Of a DNA stretch of 7,491 nt, positions 1 through 5,587 are shown piece by piece (the first letter of the stretch is position 1; every line of letters starts with the position of its first letter). The position numbers and the translations under genes were made by a program. The DNA is from a bacterium MnTg04 (GTDB lineage Bacteria > Pseudomonadota > Gammaproteobacteria > Steroidobacterales > MnTg04). The notes below the pieces were generated by a model, which ran no database searches, was not told the DNA's origin, and saw only the letters and a program-made list of their open reading frames with translations. The stretch is from assembly GCA_008975185.1 (NCBI GenBank), contig BFAU01000108.1, positions 1-7,491 of the forward strand, read 5' to 3'.

Positions 1-411
1 CTGGCAGGCGCCGATGATAAACCGGCCGATAAAGAAGCGGATGCGAAGGAGGCCGACAAAAAGCCGGTCGCGATAAAAGCGGATGCGAAGGAGGCCGACA
101 AAAAGCCGGTCGCGATAAAAGCGGATGCGAAGGAGGCCGATAAAAAGCCGGTCGCCATAAAAGCGGATCCGAAAGACGCCGACGAGAAGCCGGTCGCCAT
201 AAAAGCGGATCCGAAAGAGGCCGACAAGAAGCCGGTGGCAAAAAAGGCAGCGGCCAGGAAGACCACAACGAAAAAAGCGACGGTCAGGAAAGCCACGACA
301 AAGAAAGCGGTGACCAAGAAGGCTGCAGCAAAGAAAGCGCCCGCCAGGAAAGCGGCGCCGAAAAAGGCTGCCAGCAAGAAAACCGCCACCAAAAAGGCGA
401 AAGACAACTAG
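1..411 (+). CDS. rpsB: Probable C-terminal tail of 30S ribosomal protein S2 (5'-truncated), Lys/Ala-rich extension
   Basis: The frame is open from the first base to a TAG stop at 409-411, giving 136 residues with no internal stop; the true start lies outside the window. The sequence is entirely low complexity. A short lead-in (residues 1-12) is followed by five copies of a 14-residue mixed-charge unit (about residues 13-82) and then eleven basic pentapeptides (about residues 81-135) ending in KDN. None of the conserved S2 core is visible. The rpsB assignment rests on position: rpsB directly precedes tsf in most bacteria, and here tsf starts 112 nt after this stop on the same strand. If correct, S2, which sits on the back of the 30S subunit near where S1 and the mRNA 5' region bind, carries a long, probably disordered cationic extension absent from the 241-residue E. 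coli protein. The alternative is a separate histone H1-like or AlgP-like protein inserted between rpsB and tsf. The coding call is firm; the rpsB identity is inferred. Confidence 0.72.
   Translation: MAGADDKPADKEADAKEADKKPVAIKADAKEADKKPVAIKADAKEADKKPVAIKADPKDADEKPVAIKADPKEADKKPVAKKAAARKTTTKKATVRKATTKKAVTKKAAAKKAPARKAAPKKAASKKTATKKAKDN
37..246 (+). repeat. Five tandem 42-bp repeats (14-residue unit) within the S2-like tail
   Basis: Units lie at 37-78, 79-120, 121-162, 163-204 and 205-246, in frame with the coding sequence. The encoded unit is ADAKEADKKPVAIK, with four lysines and three acidic residues. Units 1 and 2 are identical at all 42 bases. Unit 3 differs from them at two silent positions. 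Units 4 and 5 are more diverged (ADP instead of ADA; DAD and EKP in unit 4; KK at the end of unit 5). The gradient from identical to diverged copies suggests recent duplication at the 5' side. The preceding residues DDKPADKE look like a decayed relative of the unit. Confidence 0.95.
241..405 (+). repeat. Eleven tandem basic pentapeptide repeats, [KR]K[AT]xx, H1-like
   Basis: Reading from 241 in 15-bp steps, every pentapeptide begins with Lys-Lys or Arg-Lys and has Ala or Thr third: KKAAA, RKTTT, KKATV, RKATT, KKAVT, KKAAA, KKAPA, RKAAP, KKAAS, KKTAT, KKAKD. The register holds across all eleven units with no slip, although Lys codons alternate between AAA and AAG and the Ala/Thr codons vary. 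The periodicity is therefore kept at the protein level rather than being a fresh DNA duplication. Such basic Ala/Lys arrays occur in histone H1-like proteins and in tails of some bacterial nucleoid proteins, where they bind nucleic acid. The first two lysines overlap the end of the fifth 42-bp unit. Confidence 0.93.
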
Positions 412-471
412 CCGGGTCGATGCATGAAAGATCCGTGTCCGGAATCGGCGCGGCAAAGCACGATCTGCATG

Positions 472-503
472 GCGGGCTGGCATTTGCGCAGCCCGCGCTT
501 TTT
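472..503 (+). terminator. Intrinsic terminator or attenuator between the S2-like gene and tsf
   Basis: A 7-bp GC-rich stem (GCGGGCT at 472-478 pairing with AGCCCGC at 490-496) encloses an 11-nt loop and is followed by GC and five T residues (499-503). This is a standard Rho-independent layout, but the T run is short and tsf lies immediately downstream. Partial termination or attenuation, lowering tsf expression relative to the ribosomal protein gene, is more likely than a full stop. No convincing new promoter is visible between the hairpin and tsf. Confidence 0.65.
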
Positions 504-509
504 CAGTTT

Positions 510-514
510 GAGGA
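510..514 (+). promoter_or_regulatory. Ribosome binding site that decides the tsf start
   Basis: GAGGA at 510-514 lies 9 nt before the ATG at 524 but directly abuts the in-frame ATG at 515, so only the 524 start is properly spaced. Confidence 0.75.
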
Positions 515-523
515 ATGATTTTA

Positions 524-1399
524 ATGAGCATCCCTGCGACACAGGTGAAGGAATTACGCGAGCGCACAGGCGCCGGCATGATGGAGTGTAAAAAAGCGCT
601 GGTCGAAACCGGTGGCGATATGGAAGCCGCGGTCGATGCGATGCGCAAAAGCGGTCTGGCGAAGGCCGACAAGCGGGCGGGCCGGGTGGCCGCCGAAGGC
701 GCCGTTGTCGTGCGCCAATCCGCGGACAATCAATTCGCAGCGATACTCGAAATCAATTGCGAGACGGATTTTGTTTCCGGTGGCGATGACTTTCGTGGCT
801 TTGTCGATGCGGTCGCCGATGCCGTGCTGGCTGGCAAGCCCGACAGCATGGATGCGCTGATGGCGCTGTCGGCCGGTAACCAAAGCGTCGAGGAGGCGCG
901 CCGCGACCTGGTCGCCAGGATCGGTGAGAATGTCCAGCTCAGGCGGTTCGAGCTGATCGAAAGCGCCGGCGTGCTGGCCTCGTATCTGCATGGCATCCGG
1001 ATCGGCGTGGTCGTCAGCGCCGAGGGTGGGGACATTGATCTCGCCCGGGATATCGCGATGCATGTCGCGGCGCTCAGCCCGCAGTGCGTGTCGGAAGGCG
1101 ATGTACCGGCTGAGACACTGGCCAGGGAAAGAGAAATCCTCGCCGCACAGGCACAAACCGAGGGCAAGCCCGAGGAGATCGTCGAGAAAATGGTCGCTGG
1201 CCGGATGCGCAAATTCCTGGCTGAGATTACGTTGGCCGGACAGCCCTTCGTCAAGGACCCCGATCTGACCGTCGGCAAACTGCTGAAGCAGAACAATGCC
1301 ACGGTTGCCCGTTTTGTTCGTTTCGAGGTGGGCGAGGGCATCGACAAGGCCGAGGGGAATTTTGCCGACGAGGTTATGGCCCAGGTGAAGGGCGCTTAG
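524..1399 (+). CDS. tsf: Translation elongation factor Ts (EF-Ts)
   Basis: EF-Ts is the cytoplasmic guanine-nucleotide exchange factor that releases GDP from EF-Tu so that EF-Tu can be reloaded with GTP. From the ATG at 524 the protein has 291 residues, against 283 in E. coli. The N-terminal UBA-like domain (residues about 5-55) contains the family signature VKELRERTGAGMMECKKAL. The TDFV motif follows at residues 81-84; its Asp82-Phe83 correspond to the residues that enter EF-Tu near the Mg site. The following residues are SGGDDF, where AKNDDF-like sequences are usual. The C-terminal half contains GKPEEIVEKMVAGRM and GQPFVKDP, matching the dimerisation and subdomain C region, and ends with the expected FEVGEG segment. 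An in-frame ATG at 515 would add MIL, but the ribosome binding site spacing and family N-termini favour 524. Hairpins lie in the spacers on both sides, so the gene may be expressed as a partly separate transcriptional segment. Confidence 0.98.
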   Translation: MSIPATQVKELRERTGAGMMECKKALVETGGDMEAAVDAMRKSGLAKADKRAGRVAAEGAVVVRQSADNQFAAILEINCETDFVSGGDDFRGFVDAVADAVLAGKPDSMDALMALSAGNQSVEEARRDLVARIGENVQLRRFELIESAGVLASYLHGIRIGVVVSAEGGDIDLARDIAMHVAALSPQCVSEGDVPAETLAREREILAAQAQTEGKPEEIVEKMVAGRMRKFLAEITLAGQPFVKDPDLTVGKLLKQNNATVARFVRFEVGEGIDKAEGNFADEVMAQVKGA

Positions 1400-1422
1400 C
1401 CCGCAAAATCGGGTAATATCGG

Positions 1423-1447
1423 GAACCCCGTGAGAGCGGGGTTCTTT
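1423..1447 (+). terminator. Intrinsic terminator or attenuator between tsf and pyrH
   Basis: A perfect 8-bp stem, GAACCCCG (1423-1430) with CGGGGTTC (1437-1444), encloses a TGAGAG loop and is followed by TTT. It starts 23 nt after the tsf stop and ends before the pyrH ribosome binding site. The stem is strong, but the T run is only three bases long, so read-through into pyrH is probable. I found no clear -35/-10 pair for a separate pyrH promoter. Confidence 0.7.
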
Positions 1448-1480
1448 GTATCCGCAGAACCTGGAAGATAAAGAGGCTTT

Positions 1481-2236
1481 ATGGGCGATTCCAAACCGGT
1501 GCCAAAGCGAATTTTGCTAAAGCTCAGCGGCGAAGCGCTGATGGGCCAGCTGGATTACGGCGTGGACCCGGAGGTGATACGTCGCATTGCAGCAGAGATT
1601 GCCGAAGTCAGGGACATGGATGTACAGATTGGCGTGGTGCTCGGCGGCGGCAATATTTTCCGGGGGGCCGGTCTCGCCAGATCGGGGATGGACCGGGTCA
1701 CCGGCGACCAGATGGGCATGCTGGCGACGGTGATCAACAGCCTGGCTTTTCAAGACGCGCTGGAAAGAGAAGGTGTACAAGCCCGGGTCATGTCGGCCCT
1801 GCAAATCAATGCGGTTTGCGAAGACTACATTCGGCGCCGGGCGATCCGGCACCTGGAAAAAGGCCGGGTAGCGATTTTCGCCGCCGGTACCGGGAACCCC
1901 TTCTTTACGACAGATACGGCAGCCAGTTTGCGTGCGATCGAAATTGGTGCGGATATACTTCTCAAGGCGACCAAGGTGGATGGTATCTATTCCGCCGACC
2001 CGCTCAAAGAGCCATCCGCGCGGCGTTATACCCAGATCAGCTACGACGAGGTGCTGCGCGGCAAGTTGCAGGTCATGGACGCGACCGCGATCGTCATGTG
2101 TCGCGACAACAATATTCCGTTGCGCGTGTTCAACCTGACGACAGCGGGCAGCTTACTGCGCATCATGCGGGGGGAGGCGCTGGGAACCTTGGTGGATAAC
2201 GGTCTGGAGCAGATGCAGGAGGCAGTCAGTGATTAA
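1481..2236 (+). CDS. pyrH: Uridylate kinase (UMP kinase)
   Basis: PyrH phosphorylates UMP to UDP with ATP and is the committed enzyme of pyrimidine nucleotide supply. It is a cytoplasmic homohexamer of the amino-acid kinase fold, unrelated to eukaryotic UMP/CMP kinases. Visible motifs are KLSGEAL (14-20, phosphate binding), GVVLGGGNIFRGAG (51-64), GDQMGMLATV (75-84, with Asp76 at the UMP site), GTGNPFFTTD (136-145) and ATKVDGIYSADP (163-174, nucleotide binding). The length is 251 residues, against 241 in E. coli; the excess is mainly a C-terminal tail after GTLVDN. The ATG at 1481 has AGAGG at 1472-1476, a slightly short 4-nt spacing. The last codons overlap the frr start by 8 nt, and the frr ribosome binding site lies inside the pyrH C-terminal tail codons, so the two genes are probably translationally coupled. 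Confidence 0.98.
   Translation: MGDSKPVPKRILLKLSGEALMGQLDYGVDPEVIRRIAAEIAEVRDMDVQIGVVLGGGNIFRGAGLARSGMDRVTGDQMGMLATVINSLAFQDALEREGVQARVMSALQINAVCEDYIRRRAIRHLEKGRVAIFAAGTGNPFFTTDTAASLRAIEIGADILLKATKVDGIYSADPLKEPSARRYTQISYDEVLRGKLQVMDATAIVMCRDNNIPLRVFNLTTAGSLLRIMRGEALGTLVDNGLEQMQEAVSD
2217..2222 (+). promoter_or_regulatory. Strong ribosome binding site for frr, inside pyrH
   Basis: AGGAGG at 2217-2222 is a perfect Shine-Dalgarno core 6 nt before the GTG at 2229. It supports GTG as the frr start and lies within the last pyrH codons. Confidence 0.88.
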
Positions 2237-2786
2237 CGGTATCGAAAAAAGCGCATCGACACGGATGGGCAAGAGTGTTGAAGCGTTTGTCCAGGAACTG
2301 AAAAAGCTCAGGACCGGCCGCGCGCACACCAGCCTGCTGGAACACATTACGGTCGATTATTACGGGGCGCAGGTTCCACTCAACCAGGTCGCCAACATCA
2401 CGGTCGAGGATGCGCGCACGCTGGCCGTAAACCCGTGGGAGAAATCGATGATCCAGGTCGTCGAAAAAGCCATCATGACTGCGGATCTGGGCCTGAACCC
2501 GACCACCGCAGGCACCGTGATTCGAGTCCCGCTGCCGGCGCTGACGGAGGAACGGCGCAAGGACATGACTCGTGTGGTGCGTCACGAGGCGGAGAACGCG
2601 CGGGTTGCGGTACGCAATATTCGCCGCGACGCCCTGCATGACGTCAAGGAGTTTCTCAAGGAAAAAATGATCACCGAAGACGATGACCATCGCGCGCACG
2701 ACGAGGTGCAGAAACTGACCGACGATCATGTTGCCAGGATCGACAAGATCCTCGCAGAAAAAGAAGCTGAATTGCTGGAGGTATAG
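2229..2786 (+). CDS. frr: Ribosome recycling factor (RRF)
   Basis: RRF works with EF-G (and then IF3) to split the post-termination ribosome so that its subunits can be reused; it is essential in most bacteria. The protein has 185 residues, the same as E. coli, and aligns with it end to end. It has the three-helix bundle of domain I at both ends and the small beta domain II in the middle (about residues 30-105). Diagnostic segments are KLRTGRAHTSLLE (26-38), VDYYGAQVPL (43-52), ADLGLNPTTAGTVIRVPLP (79-97), LTEERRKDM (99-107) and the basic RVAVRNIRRDA helix (about 122-132), which contacts 23S rRNA. The start is GTG at 2229, supported by AGGAGG and by the family N-terminus (E. coli MISDI, here MINGI). 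It overlaps the end of pyrH by 8 nt in another frame. A 62-nt gap follows. Confidence 0.98.
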   Translation: MINGIEKSASTRMGKSVEAFVQELKKLRTGRAHTSLLEHITVDYYGAQVPLNQVANITVEDARTLAVNPWEKSMIQVVEKAIMTADLGLNPTTAGTVIRVPLPALTEERRKDMTRVVRHEAENARVAVRNIRRDALHDVKEFLKEKMITEDDDHRAHDEVQKLTDDHVARIDKILAEKEAELLEV

Positions 2787-2848
2787 GGACTTCGGCGCAT
2801 CGCTTCGGTACTTGTGCCCGAGCGATATACCGTACCCCAACAGTTACC
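2787..2848 (+). other. frr-uppS spacer with possible alternative hairpins; no clear uppS ribosome binding site
   Basis: This is the only sizeable gap downstream of pyrH. CGCTTCGG (2801-2808) can pair with CCGAGCG (2818-2824), with one bulged T. A competing pairing, CGGTA (2806-2810) with TACCG (2828-2832), or GGTAC (2807-2811) with GTACC (2832-2836), uses part of the same sequence. There is no T run after either, so it is not a typical intrinsic terminator. The 20 nt before the uppS ATG contain no purine-rich Shine-Dalgarno sequence. I see no convincing sigma70 promoter. Confidence 0.4.
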
Positions 2849-3613
2849 ATGACGGAACAGGCAGACAAAACCGGCCAGCAGCAGGGCGCCAAGGGCGTCT
2901 TGCATGTCGCGATCGTCATGGATGGCAACGGTCGCTGGGCGAAGCGACGCAGGTTGCCCCGGCACGCGGGTCACCGGGCCGGGGTCAAGGCGGCGCGGCG
3001 CACCGTAGAGGCCTGCGTTGCGCTGGGAATCCGTACCCTGACGCTATTCGCCTTTAGCAGTGAAAACTGGGGCAGGCCCAGCGCAGAAGTACAACAATTG
3101 ATGGCCTTGTTTATCGATGCCCTGAACCAACAGGTTCCGGAGCTGAATGAGAAAGGGGTCAGGCTCACGATCATCGGCGACCGGGAACAGTTGCCCGCCG
3201 ACCTGGTTCGCCAGATCGAGGAATCTGAAGCGATGACTGCAGACAACGACCGCCTGAACCTGGTCGTCGCGGTCGCATACGGGGGTCGCTGGGATATTGT
3301 CAATGCATGCAAAGGCCTGGCGCGGCAGGTTGCCGATGGCGAGTTGTCGGCCGGGGACATAGACGAAAACCGCCTGGCGGCACAGATGCAGCTGGCCGGC
3401 CTTGGCGACCCGGATCTGTTTATTCGAACCGGCGGGGATTCCCGCATCAGCAATTTCCTGCTTTGGAACCTGGCTTATACGGAGCTGCATTTCAGCGCAT
3501 CGCTGTGGCCCGATTTTGAGCCGAAGGAACTGGAAGCGGTGGTGGGCAGTTTCCATGGGCGGGAACGGCGTTTTGGGAAAACATCGGCACAGGTGAGCGG
3601 CGACTATGCTTAA
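2849..3613 (+). CDS. uppS: Undecaprenyl diphosphate synthase (cis-prenyltransferase)
   Basis: UppS adds eight isopentenyl diphosphates in cis to farnesyl diphosphate, making the C55 lipid carrier precursor used for peptidoglycan and surface polysaccharide synthesis. It acts in the cytoplasm at the membrane face. The length is 254 residues, against 253 in E. coli. Landmarks are VMDGNGRWAK (23-32, catalytic Asp25), His42, the FAFSSENW loop (67-74), VAYGGRWDIV (142-151), RTGGDSRISNFLLW (193-206, diphosphate-binding Arg193, Arg199 and Ser201) and LWPDF (219-223), with Glu212 at the Mg position. All residues matching the E. coli active site are present. The ATG at 2849 gives the expected N-terminal length. 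No in-frame ATG, GTG or TTG occurs between it and the frr stop, and the next Met lies inside the catalytic motif, so the start is secure despite its weak ribosome binding site. The 3' end overlaps cdsA by 8 nt. Confidence 0.97.
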   Translation: MTEQADKTGQQQGAKGVLHVAIVMDGNGRWAKRRRLPRHAGHRAGVKAARRTVEACVALGIRTLTLFAFSSENWGRPSAEVQQLMALFIDALNQQVPELNEKGVRLTIIGDREQLPADLVRQIEESEAMTADNDRLNLVVAVAYGGRWDIVNACKGLARQVADGELSAGDIDENRLAAQMQLAGLGDPDLFIRTGGDSRISNFLLWNLAYTELHFSASLWPDFEPKELEAVVGSFHGRERRFGKTSAQVSGDYA

Positions 3614-4403
3614 GCAAAGAATCATCACCGCCGTGGCCTTGCTGGCGGCGCTCGCCGGCGTGGTTTTGTTTTTGCCGCCGCCGGCCGCATTGATTACGCT
3701 GACCCTGGCGATCAGCCTGGGCATCTGGGAATGGAGCCAGTTCCTTGGCGCAAAATCCTTGCCGTGGCGGTTGCTGTACGTCGTCGCGTTGCTGGCGTCG
3801 ATGGTTGCCGCGTGGTTTTACAGCTTTCAACCCGGGGGTTTGCAACTGATTCTGCAGGTTACGCTGGCCTGGTGGCTGGTGGCTTTCGTTTGGGTCATGC
3901 GTTATCCGACCGCGATCCCGGTGGTGGTCGGCGTTTTATCGGGGATCCTGGTGCTGGCGCCGGCCTGGCTTGCGTTGAGCCGTCTGCTGGTCGCGGATGA
4001 TGGCGTGGTCTGGGTCGTTTTCGTGCTGTTTCTGGTTTGGGCAACCGACATCGGCGCCTTTGCCGCGGGCAAACTGTTTGGCAAAATCAAATTGATACCC
4101 AGGGTCAGCCCGGACAAAACCTGGGAGGGCGTGATCGGCGGAATCGCGCTGGCCGCAATCGTCGCCATTGCCGGCGCAATGTATTTCCAGCAAGACCCGC
4201 TGAGCTTTGTTTCCCTGTGTGTCGCCGTGTCGGCGATTTCTGTCGTCGGCGACCTGATTGTCAGTGTTTTCAAAAGGCACCACGGCCTGAAAGACAGTGG
4301 GCGAATTTTCCCGGGTCACGGCGGCATGCTTGATCGCATCGACAGTATTTGCTCGGCGGCCCCGGTGTTCGTACTCGGGCTGAGCTGGCAGGGACTGGTC
4401 TGA
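3606..4403 (+). CDS. cdsA: Phosphatidate cytidylyltransferase (CDP-diacylglycerol synthase)
   Basis: CdsA converts phosphatidic acid and CTP to CDP-diacylglycerol, the precursor of the membrane phospholipids, in the inner membrane. The 265-residue protein is strongly hydrophobic, with about eight likely membrane segments (for example near residues 5-22, 27-44, 55-72, 80-97, 103-127, 132-150, 175-193 and 200-221). The family signature near the C-terminus runs from Ser220 to Asp246. It contains FKRHHGLKDSG, then PGHGG and LDRID, and matches the CDP-diglyceride synthetase pattern throughout, including the Mg-binding Asp residues. VSPDKTWEGVIGG (167-179) is the other conserved block. The ATG at 3606 overlaps the uppS stop by 8 nt and is served by AGGTGA at 3591-3596, inside uppS. 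Its TGA shares one base with the dxr ATG, so uppS, cdsA and dxr are probably translationally coupled. Confidence 0.97.
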   Translation: MLKQRIITAVALLAALAGVVLFLPPPAALITLTLAISLGIWEWSQFLGAKSLPWRLLYVVALLASMVAAWFYSFQPGGLQLILQVTLAWWLVAFVWVMRYPTAIPVVVGVLSGILVLAPAWLALSRLLVADDGVVWVVFVLFLVWATDIGAFAAGKLFGKIKLIPRVSPDKTWEGVIGGIALAAIVAIAGAMYFQQDPLSFVSLCVAVSAISVVGDLIVSVFKRHHGLKDSGRIFPGHGGMLDRIDSICSAAPVFVLGLSWQGLV

Positions 4404-5587
4404 TGAAAGGCGTCAGCATCCTCGGGTCGACCGGGAGCGTCGGTTGCAGCACGCTGGACGTGATCGCACGCAACCCCGATGGCTTTCGCGTAATCGCGCT
4501 GACTGCCAGGGGCAATCACCAGCGCTTGTTGCAACAGTGCATCCGTTTCGAGCCGGACCTGGCGGTAATGACGGACCAGGAGGCGGCCGATGTTCTTCGG
4601 GAAGGACTGCGACAGGCTGGCCTGAAAACGACGCTGCTCGCCGGCGCCGATGCGCTGGTCGAAGCGGCCAGGTTGCCGCAGGCCGATTTCGTCATGGCCG
4701 CGATTGTCGGCGCCGCCGGGTTGCTGCCGACCCTGGCCGCGGCACAGTCCGGCAAGAGGGTTTTGCTTGCCAACAAAGAATCGCTGGTGCTCGCCGGGCA
4801 TTTATTGATGGAGGCCGTAGCGAACAACGGCGCAACCTTGATCCCGATCGACAGCGAGCACAACGCGATTTTCCAGTGCCTGCCCGATCCGGGCGGCCGG
4901 CGTTCGAAACAGGGCGTTCGCAAATTGTGGTTGACAGCATCGGGCGGTCCGTTTTTGAATACGCCGGTTTGTGAGCTCGAAAATGTGACGCCGGAACAGG
5001 CTTGCGCTCACCCGAACTGGGACATGGGCGATAAAATTTCGGTCGACTCGGCTACGATGATGAACAAGGGCCTTGAGCTGATCGAGGCCAGTCATTTGTT
5101 CGCAATGCCGCCGGATGACATTGAGATTCTGATCCACCCGCAGAGCATCGTGCATTCGCTGGTGGAATACCGCGATGGTTCGGTGTTGGCGCAACTGGGC
5201 AACCCGGATATGCGTACGCCTATTGCCCACGCTCTTGCGTGGCCGGAGCGTATGGAATCCGGGGTGAAATCGCTGGACCTGGTGGCTATCGCGAAGCTCG
5301 AATTCGAAGCGCCCGACACGGATCGCTTCCCGTGCCTGGCGCTCGCCAGGGCGGCTGCGGAACGAGGCGGTACGGCCCCGGCGGCGCTGAATGCCGCGAA
5401 TGAAATCGCCGTACAGGCGTTTCTCGAACGGCGCCTTCCCTATACCGAAATTGCCGCGGTTATCGGCAATACGATGGAATGCCACAGCGTTGGGGTGGTC
5501 GAATCCCTGGAGACGGTCATCGAGGCCGACCAATGGGCACGCGAAAAAGCGGAGCGGACAGTCGATGAGGCGGGGATAACGGCATGA
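4403..5587 (+). CDS. dxr: 1-deoxy-D-xylulose 5-phosphate reductoisomerase
   Basis: Dxr (IspC) rearranges and reduces 1-deoxy-D-xylulose 5-phosphate to 2-C-methyl-D-erythritol 4-phosphate with NADPH. This is the first committed step of the non-mevalonate isoprenoid pathway and the target of fosmidomycin. From 4403 the protein has 394 residues, against 398 in E. coli. The NADPH-binding GSTGSVG is at 8-14, AAIVGAAGLLPT at 99-110, and ANKESLV at 123-129. The metal ligands are Asp150 and Glu152 in DSEHN, plus Glu225 in NKGLE (221-225). Substrate residues include Ser151, Ser180, His203 and Lys222, and the flexible lid contains HPNWDMG (203-209). The loop after the metal site is about six residues shorter than in E. 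coli. The ATG at 4403 overlaps the cdsA TGA and has AGGGA at 4390-4394. An upstream in-frame ATG at 4349 would lie within cdsA and add 18 residues ahead of the conserved beta strand, so it is not used here. It supplies isoprenoid precursors to the pathway that feeds the neighbouring UppS. Confidence 0.98.
   Translation: MKGVSILGSTGSVGCSTLDVIARNPDGFRVIALTARGNHQRLLQQCIRFEPDLAVMTDQEAADVLREGLRQAGLKTTLLAGADALVEAARLPQADFVMAAIVGAAGLLPTLAAAQSGKRVLLANKESLVLAGHLLMEAVANNGATLIPIDSEHNAIFQCLPDPGGRRSKQGVRKLWLTASGGPFLNTPVCELENVTPEQACAHPNWDMGDKISVDSATMMNKGLELIEASHLFAMPPDDIEILIHPQSIVHSLVEYRDGSVLAQLGNPDMRTPIAHALAWPERMESGVKSLDLVAIAKLEFEAPDTDRFPCLALARAAAERGGTAPAALNAANEIAVQAFLERRLPYTEIAAVIGNTMECHSVGVVESLETVIEADQWAREKAERTVDEAGITA

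Noticed and set aside
37..246. Tandem repeats as a possible CRISPR array
   Set aside because: The units are contiguous with no spacers and stay in frame as one protein, so this is a coding minisatellite.
515..523. Upstream in-frame ATG for tsf at 515
   Set aside because: It directly abuts the GAGGA site (no spacing) and adds residues not typical of EF-Ts; the ATG at 524 fits both criteria.
1413..1418. TAATAT as a -10 element for a pyrH promoter
   Set aside because: The sequence 17 nt upstream is GC-rich with no resemblance to a -35 box, and the implied start would fall inside the terminator stem.
4349..4402. Upstream in-frame ATG for dxr at 4349
   Set aside because: It lies deep inside cdsA and adds 18 residues before the conserved N-terminal strand; the ATG at 4403 has AGGGA and the usual TGATG junction.
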